Of a stretch of 64,000 nucleotides of DNA, positions 47,834 to 57,710 are shown one piece after another. Numbering within the stretch: the stretch's first letter is position 1; every line of letters begins with the position of its first letter. The notes under the pieces were generated by a model, which saw only the letters and a list, made by a program, of their open reading frames with translations, was not told the DNA's origin and searched no databases. The stretch is from positions 1-64,000 of the forward strand of contig NZ_LVHF01000026.1 of the NCBI RefSeq assembly GCF_001650345.1, in the 5' to 3' direction. A program made the translations under genes and the position numbers. Source of the DNA: Photobacterium jeanii. Its GTDB lineage: Bacteria > Pseudomonadota > Gammaproteobacteria > Enterobacterales > Vibrionaceae.

Positions 47834-48067
47834 AGCAACTAGGTGAATAACTAAAAAGCTATTTATTGCTCCAAATAAAGTCGATCATTCTGATCTCAAT
47901 GTGAGAAATAATACTTAACTTAGCTATTCATCCAAACTCACAACTACAACAGTTTGATCACATCTCTGCGCCTACTTCGTTTTCACTGGATTTGTTCACC
48001 GTCAAGTAATGAGATCTAAGGGACAAGCTCTATACTTAGAACATTATCGCTTTTGGGGAGATGCGTA

Positions 48068-48298
48068 ATGGAAACCTTCAACCATAACCTGAGCCATTTA
48101 TTTAGCCAGCTGGGGCTTAATAACTCGCAAGCTTACATTGAGCAATTTTTAGCGGAGCATCGTTTAGAGCAAAACGAAACACTCGCTGATGCGACTTTTT
48201 GGCAACCGTCTCAGCGCCGTTTTATCAAAGAATCCCAAGAGCAAGATGCCGATTGGTGTGAAGTGATTGATCAATTGGATGCTTTACTACGAAAATAG
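48068..48298 (+). CDS. DUF2789 family protein
   Basis: 76 residues beginning METFNHNLSHLFSQLGLNNS with the conserved AEHRL, FWQPSQRRFIKES and DADWCEVIDQLDALLR segments. Small, acidic, predicted helical; function unknown. GGGGAG lies 7 bases before the ATG at 48068. Five open codons further upstream are not needed. Confidence 0.85.
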   Translation: METFNHNLSHLFSQLGLNNSQAYIEQFLAEHRLEQNETLADATFWQPSQRRFIKESQEQDADWCEVIDQLDALLRK

Positions 48299-48344
48299 CG
48301 CCCTACTTTGATCTTTTATTTGGAAAGCGTGAACAAGGATCGCC

Positions 48345-48617
48345 ATGTCAGACATTAGCCAAGACTTAGAACAAGCCATTTCATCATTAGTGGCAGAAGG
48401 AAAAGAACCATCGGTGGCTTTGATTAAAGCGCGTTTAGCCTCGCCATTACCGATGCCCGTGATCATCAAGGCGCTGCAATCTTGGAAGAAAAACGCCAAA
48501 GTTCCCAAAATAGAGAAGACCACGCCAACACTGACCAGCGAGCAACGCATCGAACAACTTGAGCAACAAGTGGCAGCCCTGACCGCCCGCATTAATCAAC
48601 TCGAACAACAGATCTAA
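48345..48617 (+). CDS. Small HTH-like plus coiled-coil protein (KfrA-N resemblance)
   Basis: 90 residues. The first 50 (LEQAISSLVAEGKEPSVALIK..., ALQSWKKN) resemble the N-terminal DNA-binding part of KfrA-type proteins. The last 30 form a leucine-zipper-like heptad pattern (RIEQLEQQVAALTARINQLEQQI). It is probably a dimeric nucleic-acid-associated protein; this is inference from pattern. It lies 46 bases after the DUF2789 gene, likely in one operon, with a terminator downstream. Confidence 0.75.
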   Translation: MSDISQDLEQAISSLVAEGKEPSVALIKARLASPLPMPVIIKALQSWKKNAKVPKIEKTTPTLTSEQRIEQLEQQVAALTARINQLEQQI

Positions 48618-48627
48618 CTTCTAGTAC

Positions 48628-48658
48628 AAGGGGACGAAAAACACATTCGTCCCCTTTT
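48628..48658 (+). terminator. Intrinsic terminator after the HTH/coiled-coil gene
   Basis: AAGGGGACGAA (48628-48638) pairs perfectly with TTCGTCCCCTT (48646-48656), followed by more T. It stands between convergent genes. Confidence 0.85.
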
Positions 48659-48690
48659 GAATAATGGCGGCAAATTCCAAGCTAGCTTGG

Positions 48691-49464
48691 TTATTGATAA
48701 TCCCAGGATAAGTTAGAAACAATACGGCAATCGTCGCATTTAAAGTGGAAGATACCGTGAAGCGGTTCATCGAGTGCCCACTCACCACCACATTTCGGGC
48801 ATTTACGCGCCTTCTCTTGCGCTAAACCTTCACCACCCACTTGGTATTGGTAGTAATAGGTAGGGATTTTGGTGATGTATTCAATACGTCCACGCAAATC
48901 CCAGCCACGACGGAATAAATCACTATCGGCATCGCGAATTTCATGCAGAGTCGCATGCTCAGCCTGACAGCCACCCGCCATTTGCACTTCGTCGCATGCT
49001 TGCCACTCGGTTTGCCATTTCACTACCGCTTTATGATCGCCATTAAGGGTTGGCGGAATGCGGTACAAAGGGATCGGCATTAAAGTTTCACCGCAACGTA
49101 ATGGCGAACAAGTATGGACATAAGTGGTGTAAATAACCTGCCACGATGGCGAAAAGTCTTCGGCTGCCGCTTCGGAGTTAATGTCACGCCCAAGCACTTT
49201 CACTTTCGGCGCTAACAGTTTCGCTTGCGATAGTCGATTCAAACAAGCGTTCACGTTGTCGCTATTAAACTGCGGGTGCAAGCTGTCCATTTCAGGGCAA
49301 ACCGCTCGTACACGAAACACGGCGTCGTCCATCACGATCGGAAATTCACGCCCTAACACTTGGCCATTATAACGTAAGGCATCCATCAAGCCATTAACAG
49401 TCTGGTCTACCGCTGAGATTGTGGTGTTGTCAAAACACTCAAAACTCATTTCCACAACGTACAT
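48691..49464 (-). CDS. DUF2310 family Zn-ribbon protein
   Basis: 257 residues. The C-terminus holds a four-cysteine zinc ribbon, CPKC (222, 225) and CDDC (243, 246). The N-terminal 200 residues form a conserved domain of unknown function. I recall the family as Zn-ribbon-containing and possibly nucleic-acid-binding. Its start lies 2 bases after the syd stop, so the two are co-transcribed; the relation to Syd is unknown. Confidence 0.85.
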   Translation of the reverse strand: MYVVEMSFECFDNTTISAVDQTVNGLMDALRYNGQVLGREFPIVMDDAVFRVRAVCPEMDSLHPQFNSDNVNACLNRLSQAKLLAPKVKVLGRDINSEAAAEDFSPSWQVIYTTYVHTCSPLRCGETLMPIPLYRIPPTLNGDHKAVVKWQTEWQACDEVQMAGGCQAEHATLHEIRDADSDLFRRGWDLRGRIEYITKIPTYYYQYQVGGEGLAQEKARKCPKCGGEWALDEPLHGIFHFKCDDCRIVSNLSWDYQ

Positions 49465-49466
49465 AA

Positions 49467-50021
49467 TTAATCCTCGCGAACCACTGGCGTTAGCTTTTGT
49501 AGGAAGGTTTCCACATCTGCTGCTAGCACATCGCGATGATCTTTACCCAAGGTTTCTAAAATCACCTGACCGGTTAAGTTACAAATCGAGATCACTTTAT
49601 CTTCAGCATCAAGCGCACCAATAAACACAGTCGGTTTCAGCTTCAAACGGCGCTGAGTAACAAGGTGACCCAAAATATTTTCTTGCAAACGTAACGTGTC
49701 GTCTTCGCTAAATGATTGCAGCAAATCGAATTCTAAATCACCAAACTTCGCTGTCATGTCACCGCTGTACTGACTTGCGTAAAAAGCCACGATATCTTGG
49801 TGCAAAGCCAGTTCAATGCCCTTTTCAACTGCGGCTAAATCGCCCATTGGATCGCGTGCAACAGCTTTCCATGTCACGTCATAACCCGAATCATGCTCAA
49901 CACAAGGTGATGAAAGACCGACTAAATCGGCACTGCGGGGAAAATTGTGTCCGGCATCTTGCCACGCTTTCATAAAACGGGCGGAAAATTCAGATAATGC
50001 GTCCGTAACTGGATGATTCAT
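49467..50021 (-). CDS. syd: SecY-interacting protein Syd
   Basis: 184 residues (181 in E. coli). A peripheral inner-membrane protein that binds SecY and can act on faulty SecYEG complexes. It has SPCVEHDSGYDVTWKAV, FYASQYSGDM and the conserved ending region FLQKLTPVVR. ATG 50021 follows GAGG by 6 bases; four open codons upstream are discarded. It is divergent from queF, as in E. coli. Confidence 0.93.
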   Translation of the reverse strand: MNHPVTDALSEFSARFMKAWQDAGHNFPRSADLVGLSSPCVEHDSGYDVTWKAVARDPMGDLAAVEKGIELALHQDIVAFYASQYSGDMTAKFGDLEFDLLQSFSEDDTLRLQENILGHLVTQRRLKLKPTVFIGALDAEDKVISICNLTGQVILETLGKDHRDVLAADVETFLQKLTPVVRED

Positions 50022-50084
50022 TCGCAACCTCATTAAAGATTAAGTAAACTTTGGGTATTCTAATCTAAGAGTGTCCAAGACAGT

Positions 50085-50930
50085 ATGAGCAAATATAAAG
50101 ACGCGTCAGAATTAGCGGGTTTAACCTTAGGTCAAAAAACCGAATACGCCAGTCAATACGCCCCTTCGCTACTCCAAGCTGTTCCACGCAGCCTGAATCG
50201 AGATGACCTCGCCCTTGGCGATGACCTTCCATTTACCGGCTACGATATCTGGACACTCTACGAACTATCTTGGTTAAATAACAAAGGCTTACCTCAAGTA
50301 GCAGTTGGTGAAGTTCGCCTACCCGCGAACAGCCCTAACCTGATTGAATCTAAGTCTTTCAAACTGTACCTTAACAGCTTCAACCAAACACGCTTTGCGA
50401 GCTGGCAAGAAGTGGTCGAAACACTACACAAAGATCTGACTGCGTGTGCGGGTGCTGAAGTGGATGTTACCATTCAACCAGTAACCGACTTCACAGGCGA
50501 AGAGATTGTGAATTTTGATGGTACTTGCATCGACGATCAAGACATTGAAATCACTGACTACGACTTTGATGCCAACCACCTTGAAGGAGCGGCTGACGGT
50601 GAGGTTGTAACGGAAGAGCTACACAGCCACCTGTTAAAATCAAACTGCTTGATCACCAATCAACCTGATTGGGGTAGCGTGCGTATCTCATACAAAGGTA
50701 AGCAACTTAACCGCGAGAAACTACTGCGCTACTTGGTGTCATTCCGCAACCACAACGAATTCCACGAGCAATGTGTTGAGCGTATTTTCACTGACATAAT
50801 GAAATTCTGTCAGCCAGAACTATTAACGGTATATGCTCGTTATACCCGCCGTGGTGGTTTGGACATCAACCCTTACCGTACCAACCAAGGCAAAACACCA
50901 AGTAACAACTTCCGTCTTGCTCGCCAGTAA
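50085..50930 (+). CDS. queF: NADPH-dependent 7-cyano-7-deazaguanine reductase
   Basis: 281 residues, the bimodular YqcD/QueF form. It reduces preQ0 to preQ1 in queuosine synthesis for tRNA wobble modification. The QueF motif [17 protein letters not shown] binds NADPH. The catalytic Cys and Asp are in [15 protein letters not shown], and [13 protein letters not shown] is conserved. Divergent from syd. Confidence 0.96.
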   Translation: MSKYKDASELAGLTLGQKTEYASQYAPSLLQAVPRSLNRDDLALGDDLPFTGYDIWTLYELSWLNNKGLPQVAVGEVRLPANSPNLIESKSFKLYLNSFNQTRFASWQEVVETLHKDLTACAGAEVDVTIQPVTDFTGEEIVNFDGTCIDDQDIEITDYDFDANHLEGAADGEVVTEELHSHLLKSNCLITNQPDWGSVRISYKGKQLNREKLLRYLVSFRNHNEFHEQCVERIFTDIMKFCQPELLTVYARYTRRGGLDINPYRTNQGKTPSNNFRLARQ

Positions 50931-51033
50931 GCGCTAATAACTACCTCTTATTGGGTGTTTTTACGCCAAGGTTAGGCTGTAAAGCCATAGATACAATAAG
51001 GGGTTGTTGGCTCTGTCCAAATAGTTACAAAAT

Positions 51034-51066
51034 AAGTCCAGCAAATGCATGTCGTTTGCTGGACTT
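51034..51066. repeat. 12-bp perfect inverted repeat downstream of queF
   Basis: AAGTCCAGCAAA and TTTGCTGGACTT are separated by 9 bases. No T-run follows on the plus strand; TATTTTG follows on the minus strand. It may be a terminator of queF, or an operator or leader structure for the TPR-GGDEF gene 56 bp downstream. Confidence 0.6.
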
Positions 51067-51121
51067 GATTGCCTAAGCCAGTATATTAGACCACTGTGTT
51101 TATTGTGGTTTAATTAATGAT

Positions 51122-53392
51122 ATGAATTTTTGCCGTTGGCTTTTTTGCGCATTCTTCTTCTGTAGTCTTTCCTTCAGCGCTGCTGCAAAAATTTACACCA
51201 CGCCGATCTTGGCGGAAGCAAACGAATTACTTCAAACCAGCCCGGAGAAATCCCTTCAGATCACCGAGCGCTATCTCAGTCAGCGTCGCTTAAGCGAGCA
51301 AACTGAAACCGCACGCGTCCATGTCAACGATGAAGCGGACCACACTATTCGCACGCCACTAAACACAGTTAATGCGATGCAAATCAAAGCGCAAGCCCAC
51401 GCTTTGCTTAACCAACCGGAACGCGCACTCACACTTATCAAGCAAGCCATCAAAATGGCGCAAGATAACGAGTTGGAATTTACCGTCTTAGAAACTCAGC
51501 AGATTTACGCCAAGATCTACTGGGAAAACCTACAAAACAGCGCCTTAGCCCTACAATTACTCGACAGTGTTGATGCTGCGATTAACCAATCTGAGCCGCT
51601 GAAACTCACCAAACAAGTCAAAGTGCTGCAATACGACAGCATCTTGCTGCGAGCTGTGATTGAATCGTCAGTTGGTACCGAAGAAAAAGCCGAAAAACTA
51701 TTTAGCAAAGCCAAACGACTATTAGCCAACCTTGATGACAGCAGCGCACTTATTCACTACCAGCTTACCCTTGGCGAGCACTATCTCAAGTACAACCATT
51801 ACGATTTAGCGCTTGATCGCCTGCTTAGCGGTTACTGGCTGGCAGTAGAAGAAGATAATAAGGCACAAACGGCTATCGCCAACCTTGGCCTTGCCACCTT
51901 ATTTGAACAGCGCAAAGTATTCGATAAAGCCCTTGAACATGCGACACAAGCGGGTGAATTTTTTGAGCACTTTAAGCGTACCCAGCCGCTGGCGAAAACC
52001 CTTGCTCTTATTGCGTCAATCTACGAACAAGAGGGGCGTTTCAATCTGGCTTTAGTGCACTACTTCAACGCCTTAGATCAAGAAAGCCAGCTAAAACACG
52101 ACGGTCGCTCGTCTCAGCTCTACCTCAATATTGCCCGCGTGTATTTGCAGCTCTACAACTACCCAAAAGCAGAGCAGTATTTACAACAAGCACGTCAAAT
52201 GGCGAAAAAAACGGGCAATGAGATCCTGATCGCAGAGAGCTTGATCCTCGAAGGTAAACTGCAACTCGCGGAAGGTCATGTTGCTAAATCAATCTCGACA
52301 CTACAGTCAGGGTTGCTAGCGGCAAGTCGTATTGGTCAACTTGAGCTGCAATTGCACGGCGAAGTTATTCTCTCGCAAGCCTTTGAGCAAAAAGGAGATT
52401 ACTACAACGCCCTGCTTAGCCAACGTCGTTACGAACAACTGTTTGCCCGCAAACAGAAAACCCAAATGAAGAGTAACGTCGAGGTCTTCAAACAACAGCA
52501 GCGTATGATGGAACGCTCACTGATGCTCGAAGAGCTTGAGCGCCAACAGTTTGAAAGTGAAAAAGCCCTCCACCAACAGCAGCAAGTCAGCATTTTTCTG
52601 ATCAGCGTGTTAGTGGTGATTTGTATTGTGCTCTGGCGCCGTCACAGCATGGCTAAAATGCTGCAAAACCGCCTGAAACGCTTACGCACCGAATTCTATA
52701 CCCATCCGCGTAGTGGCTTGCGTAACCTGCGTATGCTCAATGCACGTTTACCTGATTCGTTACAGCAAAGCAGTGCCAACTTTGAGCAATGGCACTTGGG
52801 TGACATCATCAGTGAGCCGTTAAGCGACCGCTTACGCTTTGCCTTAGTTGAAATTCCGTTCCTCAAGCATATTTACCTTGAACGCGGTTACCAGCAAGGA
52901 TTAGAAATGGAACGCCAGCTAGGTGCCTATTTCAAAAATGAAGTGTGTAAACCTGCTCGCTTGTACCACTTTTCAGACGCCATGTTCCTTTACATTGAGC
53001 CAAACTCTCGATTGAACAGCGAACCTTCACAGCTCGCAGATTCTATTCAGCAGCTAATTGATGGTTTTATCGGTGAGCGTAAGATCGATAACAAGGTACG
53101 CATTGGAATGGCGGAATACCCTTTCCTACCTCGCGCTTACACCGCGATTAATGACCAAGAGCTGATCGATATTCTGCTGATGGCAGCCAACCGTGCGCGT
53201 TTAAACAGCAAGCAAGAAGCGGGAAGCCAATGGGTGCACTTAAGTGCGATTGATGCCGCACCGGCTGCTAGCTTTGCCAGTGACAACATCCGAAAAGCAT
53301 GTTTGCAAGGCATCAATAATGGTCTGGTGAAAGTGCAAGCTTCGACAGCGCTCGAATTTTGTTGGAATAATGATCACGATTTTGATAATTAG
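51122..53392 (+). CDS. TPR-repeat membrane protein with degenerate GGDEF domain
   Basis: 756 residues. The signal peptide (about 1-22) is followed by periplasmic tetratricopeptide-like repeats (about 30-460), a coiled coil, one transmembrane helix (VSIFLISVLVVICIVLW, near 495), and a cytoplasmic domain that aligns with GGDEF folds. HPRSGLRNLRMLNARL stands for the usual D.LTGLPNRR, and the active-site turn is FSDAM in place of GGDEF. It should not synthesise c-di-GMP; it could be a receptor or signal adaptor. Confidence 0.82.
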   Translation: MNFCRWLFCAFFFCSLSFSAAAKIYTTPILAEANELLQTSPEKSLQITERYLSQRRLSEQTETARVHVNDEADHTIRTPLNTVNAMQIKAQAHALLNQPERALTLIKQAIKMAQDNELEFTVLETQQIYAKIYWENLQNSALALQLLDSVDAAINQSEPLKLTKQVKVLQYDSILLRAVIESSVGTEEKAEKLFSKAKRLLANLDDSSALIHYQLTLGEHYLKYNHYDLALDRLLSGYWLAVEEDNKAQTAIANLGLATLFEQRKVFDKALEHATQAGEFFEHFKRTQPLAKTLALIASIYEQEGRFNLALVHYFNALDQESQLKHDGRSSQLYLNIARVYLQLYNYPKAEQYLQQARQMAKKTGNEILIAESLILEGKLQLAEGHVAKSISTLQSGLLAASRIGQLELQLHGEVILSQAFEQKGDYYNALLSQRRYEQLFARKQKTQMKSNVEVFKQQQRMMERSLMLEELERQQFESEKALHQQQQVSIFLISVLVVICIVLWRRHSMAKMLQNRLKRLRTEFYTHPRSGLRNLRMLNARLPDSLQQSSANFEQWHLGDIISEPLSDRLRFALVEIPFLKHIYLERGYQQGLEMERQLGAYFKNEVCKPARLYHFSDAMFLYIEPNSRLNSEPSQLADSIQQLIDGFIGERKIDNKVRIGMAEYPFLPRAYTAINDQELIDILLMAANRARLNSKQEAGSQWVHLSAIDAAPAASFASDNIRKACLQGINNGLVKVQASTALEFCWNNDHDFDN

Positions 53393-53533
53393 CTCAATTA
53401 AATCCTCTAGAAATAGCCATTGCAGCCGCTAAATCAAAGATGAGGTGAATCTTTTTGCTAAGATAAACACTTGTTTATAAATTATATAATTCTAACTAAT
53501 TTTAAGTTCTTGTTTTAGGTAGTTATTACCCAC

Positions 53534-55090
53534 GTGACAGATGTAAACGCCGTTGTTTCAGAAGTGAGTAAATTGAAGCAGCGACTCGATCAGGCTCAAC
53601 TTTCATTCCGTGATGCGTCACTTAAGTCGCGTCGCGAGATTGTTATACTCAAGCGTCTGATCACCCGCCTGTCTGTAGCCTGTCGTGGTATCGATAACGA
53701 GTTAGATGCCAAGTTAGTGGAACTTCGCCACGACCTTGAACAGCCCAAAGACATCAGTAAGCTGATCCCGCGCTTAGCCATTATCGAACGTTTGGTGACA
53801 CGCCAAGCCGCGCTTACAGAGCAAGCAAGCCAAAACCTTGAACAACATATTCACTTAAGCGGTGATACCCTCAACCGTGTCCGCAGTTTGCCAGCACAAC
53901 TCAAACGTGACTTACGCAATATCTTGGCCTTTGATTCCGAAAGCTTGAATCAAAACCACCAGCGTATGATCCGCCTGCTGCAACTGTACGAAAACGCGGT
54001 CAAGATGCTGTCGACCTCCACCAATCATCAACACAGCAACCAAGTTGATCAAGATGTCCTTCAGCACCTTAGCAGCGAACTTCAGCACCTTATTACTGAG
54101 CTAGATTTCACCGATGAATCTAGCAATGTCTTACTCGAAATCCGCAATAAGCTGTTAATTGGTGTCAATGCCGAGACCTTGACTGAACTCTCTCTCACCG
54201 TGCTAAAAATGGTGATGGATGGACACCATAAAGACCGCCGTCATTCGCAAAAATTTATGGATGACATCAATAGCGATCTGGCGACGCTGAAAAAAGCGAC
54301 CAACCAAACCTTAGGCCAAACCAGTGCCTTAGCAGAGCAGCGCGGTAGCATCACAACTGAATTTTCAGATCTGGCGCAACAAGTACAGACCGGATTAAAA
54401 GAAAACGATAATCTGGAAACCTACCGTCCAGAGCTTGAAAAGATGAGCCAAGAGTTTCAAACCTTGGTGGATCGCACTCATGCACTCGAAAAACGCGAAC
54501 GCCAACTACTCGAGCAACTGGCGTATAACGAAAATAAAGTGATTTCGCTGTACGACAAAACCACCGAGCACCATCGCGAGTTAAACAACCAAGAGCGTAA
54601 AATGTTCTTGGATCACCTCACCAAAGTGTACAACCGCGCCGCCTTTAACGACCGACTCGAACACGAGTACCGCCGCTGGCTTCGCTACCAACACCCATTG
54701 TGTGTTGCCCTGTTTGATTTGGATAATTTCAAAGAAACCAATGTGAACTTTGGTTATGTGGCAGGTGATAAAGCGTTGAAAATCATCGCCCGAACAATTC
54801 ACCAATGCCTAGCAGACACTGACTTTATTGCCCGTTTCGATGGCGATAAATTCATGGTGATCATGCCAGATTGCAACGAAGAAGATCGCACTAAGCGCAT
54901 CACTCAAATTCGTGAAAACGTCGCGCAATTGCCGTTCCATTTCCGCGACCAACAAGTCTCTATCACCTTGTCGGTTGGTGCGACCCTGTTTGATGCCAAC
55001 GATACCCCTCCCGCCATTATTGAGCGCACCCAAAAAGCCCTTAACACCGCAAAGAGTACCGGCACCAATCGCTTAAGTTGGATCTCATAA
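53534..55090 (+). CDS. Cytoplasmic coiled-coil protein with altered GGDEF domain (DGDKF)
   Basis: 518 residues, no signal peptide or membrane segment. An N-terminal helical/coiled-coil region spans about 1-350. A C-terminal GGDEF domain (about 355-518) keeps DHLTKVYNRAAF and FDLDNFKETN. The signature is DGDKF (436-440), losing the first Gly and the catalytic Glu, and the I-site Arg is replaced (ADTD). It is probably catalytically inactive. The start is GTG at 53534 with only a weak ribosome site (AGGT 13 bases away), so the N-terminus is less certain. Confidence 0.82.
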   Translation: MTDVNAVVSEVSKLKQRLDQAQLSFRDASLKSRREIVILKRLITRLSVACRGIDNELDAKLVELRHDLEQPKDISKLIPRLAIIERLVTRQAALTEQASQNLEQHIHLSGDTLNRVRSLPAQLKRDLRNILAFDSESLNQNHQRMIRLLQLYENAVKMLSTSTNHQHSNQVDQDVLQHLSSELQHLITELDFTDESSNVLLEIRNKLLIGVNAETLTELSLTVLKMVMDGHHKDRRHSQKFMDDINSDLATLKKATNQTLGQTSALAEQRGSITTEFSDLAQQVQTGLKENDNLETYRPELEKMSQEFQTLVDRTHALEKRERQLLEQLAYNENKVISLYDKTTEHHRELNNQERKMFLDHLTKVYNRAAFNDRLEHEYRRWLRYQHPLCVALFDLDNFKETNVNFGYVAGDKALKIIARTIHQCLADTDFIARFDGDKFMVIMPDCNEEDRTKRITQIRENVAQLPFHFRDQQVSITLSVGATLFDANDTPPAIIERTQKALNTAKSTGTNRLSWIS

Positions 55091-55357
55091 CGCTGCTCGT
55101 TACACCTTTTCCTTATTCACAAACTGCTGATTCTTCACTGGGCAAATACCTTAACTCTGTGTAAGGTAACAATAAGACACTGATATTAAATAGTAAAAAC
55201 TTCGCTAAGCTTATCTATACTAATATTTATGTCAGCAACATCAGCGCCAATAACTGATACCCACCAGACACATTCACGTGCTCAAGCTGGTCGGTATTAC
55301 CAATATAAAGAGAACCAAAACAATAACTGCGCGTAATTGATGATCAGGGAGGTCACC

Positions 55358-56731
55358 ATGATTACCCATATCAGCCCTGTCGGTAGCATGGACATGCTAT
55401 CGCAACACGAAGTGGACCTATTAAAAGCGACCGCTTCTAGCGATTTATACCGCTTATACCGCAACTGCTCACTGGCCGTGCTCAACTCCGGTAGCCACAC
55501 CGATAACTCTAAAGAACTCCTCGAAAAGAATAAGAGTTTTGATGTCAATGTTATGCGTCGCGAGCGCGGAATCAAACTTGAACTGCTCAATCCACCCGAG
55601 CATGCCTTTGTCGATGGTCGTATTATCCGCGGGATCCAAGAACACATGTTCTCGGTACTGCGCGATATCGTGTACGTCAACATGCACATTGAACAGCGTA
55701 AAGACATTAATCTTACCAGTGCACCACATATCACTAACTTCGTATTCAGTATCCTTCGCAACGCCCAAACCTTGCGTGCAGGGGAAAGCCCAAACATGGT
55801 GGTGTGCTGGGGTGGTCACTCCATCAACCCAACCGAATACCAATACACGCGCGAAGTCGGTAACGAACTTGGCTTGCGTGAACTTAATATTTGTACCGGT
55901 TGCGGACCGGGCGCGATGGAAGGCCCGATGAAAGGTGCAGCAATTGGTCATGCCAAACAGCGCTTTGGTGATAGCCGCTTCTTAGGGCTCACTGAACCCT
56001 CGATCATTGCTGCTGAGCCACCGAACCCCATTGTGAATGAATTGGTGATCATGCCTGATATCGAAAAACGCCTCGAAGCCTTTGTTCGTGTCGGTCACGG
56101 GATCATTATCTTCCCAGGTGGGGCGGGGACAGCCGAAGAGTTGCTGTATATCCTAGGTATCTTAATGGATCCAGAAAACGCCGCTCAACCTATGCCACTG
56201 GTATTAACTGGCCCCAAAGAGAGCGAGCCGTATTTCCGCACTCTCGATAGCTTTATTCGCGACACCCTTGGCGAAGCCGCGACCAAGCATTATCAAATCG
56301 TGATTGATGATCCGGCTAAAGTGGCGCGTATTATGAAAAACGCCATGCCGCAAGTGAAAGAGCACCGCTTGGCAACGGGCGATGCCTATAGCTACAACTG
56401 GTCGTTGAAGATCCCGCCTGAATTCCAATTGCCGTTCGAGCCAACCCATGAATCAATGGCAAGCTTGGATCTGCACATGAATCAACGTCCTGAACATTTA
56501 GCGGCCAATTTACGTCGTGCATTCTCGGGGATTGTAGCGGGTAACGTCAAAGAAGAAGGGATCCGCGAAATCGAGCGCAAAGGTCGCTTTAAAATCAACG
56601 GCGATATCGCCTTGATGAAACGTATGGATAAATTGCTGAAAAACTTTGTTGACCAGCAACGCATGAAACTACCGGGCTCCAAGTACGAGCCATGCTACGA
56701 AATCATCACTGCACCTGCGGTAATGAAATAA
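55358..56731 (+). CDS. ppnN: Pyrimidine/purine nucleotide 5'-monophosphate nucleosidase
   Basis: 457 residues (454 in E. coli YgdH). It cleaves nucleoside monophosphates to base and ribose 5-phosphate, and in E. coli is stimulated by (p)ppGpp. The LOG-like Rossmann core shows the PGGAGTAEE motif and [16 protein letters not shown], flanked by N- and C-terminal helical domains. AGGGAGG lies 5 bases before the ATG at 55358; seven open codons upstream are discarded. The preceding 267 bp hold its promoter and no other gene. Confidence 0.95.
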   Translation: MITHISPVGSMDMLSQHEVDLLKATASSDLYRLYRNCSLAVLNSGSHTDNSKELLEKNKSFDVNVMRRERGIKLELLNPPEHAFVDGRIIRGIQEHMFSVLRDIVYVNMHIEQRKDINLTSAPHITNFVFSILRNAQTLRAGESPNMVVCWGGHSINPTEYQYTREVGNELGLRELNICTGCGPGAMEGPMKGAAIGHAKQRFGDSRFLGLTEPSIIAAEPPNPIVNELVIMPDIEKRLEAFVRVGHGIIIFPGGAGTAEELLYILGILMDPENAAQPMPLVLTGPKESEPYFRTLDSFIRDTLGEAATKHYQIVIDDPAKVARIMKNAMPQVKEHRLATGDAYSYNWSLKIPPEFQLPFEPTHESMASLDLHMNQRPEHLAANLRRAFSGIVAGNVKEEGIREIERKGRFKINGDIALMKRMDKLLKNFVDQQRMKLPGSKYEPCYEIITAPAVMK

Positions 56732-56751
56732 ATCAACAAAGTGCGTACAAT

Positions 56752-56777
56752 AAAGGGCCTGTTTGGCCCTTTTTTTA
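56752..56777 (+). terminator. Intrinsic terminator of ppnN
   Basis: AAAGGGCC/GGCCCTTT with loop TGTTT, then more T. It ends 7 bases before the xni start. Confidence 0.9.
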
Positions 56778-56783
56778 TGTGTT

Positions 56784-57554
56784 ATGTCTATCCATCTTGT
56801 TGTTATTGATGCTTTAAACCTCATTCGCCGTGTGCACGCAGCCCAACCGGGCGAACCTGATGTCGCCAACACCGCCAAAGTGTGTTGTCAAGCACTAGAG
56901 AAGATCATTAACAACAGCCAGCCAACTCATATTGTGGCAGTGTTTGATCATAACAGTGAAGATCGTGGTTGGCGTGCGGAGCTGCTACCGCACTACAAAG
57001 AAGGGCGCAAACCCATGCCAGAGGAATTAGCCGCTGGGATGGATCAAATTCAAGATGCCTTTATGGCAATCGGCATTGATTCCTTGCTCTCTGATGGCGA
57101 TGAAGCCGACGATCTCATTGCGACACTTGCACTCAAAGTCGCGTCACGAGGCCAACAAGTCACCATTGTCTCGACCGACAAAGGCTACTGCCAATTACTC
57201 CAACCAACCCTACGTATTCGCGATTACTTCCAACAGCGCTGGCTCGATGCCCCTTTCGTCGAAAAAGAATATGGTGTCAAACCCGAGCAACTATCGGATT
57301 ACTGGGGCTTAGCAGGGATCAGTTCAAGCAAAATACCAGGCGTAACAGGGATTGGTCCCAAAGCTGCCGTTGAGCTACTTGGCTTGTACCCAGATTTAGA
57401 AGCAGTATTAACCGCAGACGATCTGCCAGCCAAGTGGCAAAAGAAAATCACAGGCAACGAAGATACCGCTCGCGCCAGTAAAAAAGTGGCTTCGCTGCAA
57501 ACCGACTTAACCTTGGGCTTTAATCTTCAAGATATTCGCTATACACCCGCGTAA
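56784..57554 (+). CDS. xni: Flap endonuclease-like protein Xni (ExoIX)
   Basis: 256 residues, 5'-3' nuclease family related to the small domain of DNA polymerase I. Metal-binding acidic residues are seen in HLVVIDALNLIRR, VAVFDHNSEDRGWR, SDGDEADDLIATLA and STDKGYCQLL; the helix-hairpin-helix GISSSKIPGVTGIGPKAAVELL is present. ATG 56784 is preferred to the earlier ATG at 56763, which lies inside the ppnN terminator. Confidence 0.93.
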   Translation: MSIHLVVIDALNLIRRVHAAQPGEPDVANTAKVCCQALEKIINNSQPTHIVAVFDHNSEDRGWRAELLPHYKEGRKPMPEELAAGMDQIQDAFMAIGIDSLLSDGDEADDLIATLALKVASRGQQVTIVSTDKGYCQLLQPTLRIRDYFQQRWLDAPFVEKEYGVKPEQLSDYWGLAGISSSKIPGVTGIGPKAAVELLGLYPDLEAVLTADDLPAKWQKKITGNEDTARASKKVASLQTDLTLGFNLQDIRYTPA

Positions 57555-57612
57555 TAGCAGCGAAAATTCGGCTCGAGCCTTCAAAAACGCTCGGCAAGTC
57601 TACCGATAATGC

Positions 57613-57648
57613 AAACAAAAACGGCACTCCTTGGAGTGCCGTTTGTTT
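57613..57648. terminator. Bidirectional terminator between xni and rlmM
   Basis: ACGGCACTCC/GGAGTGCCGT with a TT loop, within A-rich and T-rich flanks (AAACAAAA and TTTGTTT). It serves both convergent genes. Confidence 0.88.
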
Positions 57649-57710
57649 AGTTCTCAATACAATTGATTCTGCATTGGTCGCGCCATTTTACGCGAGGGAT
57701 GCAAACTCAA

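Larger units (their letters stand above)
47646..48067. other. Upstream region of csr RNA copy 2 and promoter of the DUF2789 gene
   Basis: AT-rich DNA without an ORF. It holds the copy 2 promoter, an IHF consensus and a UvrY/VarA box. The last 200 bases before 48068 include the plus-strand DUF2789 promoter; I see no further structured element there. Confidence 0.6.
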
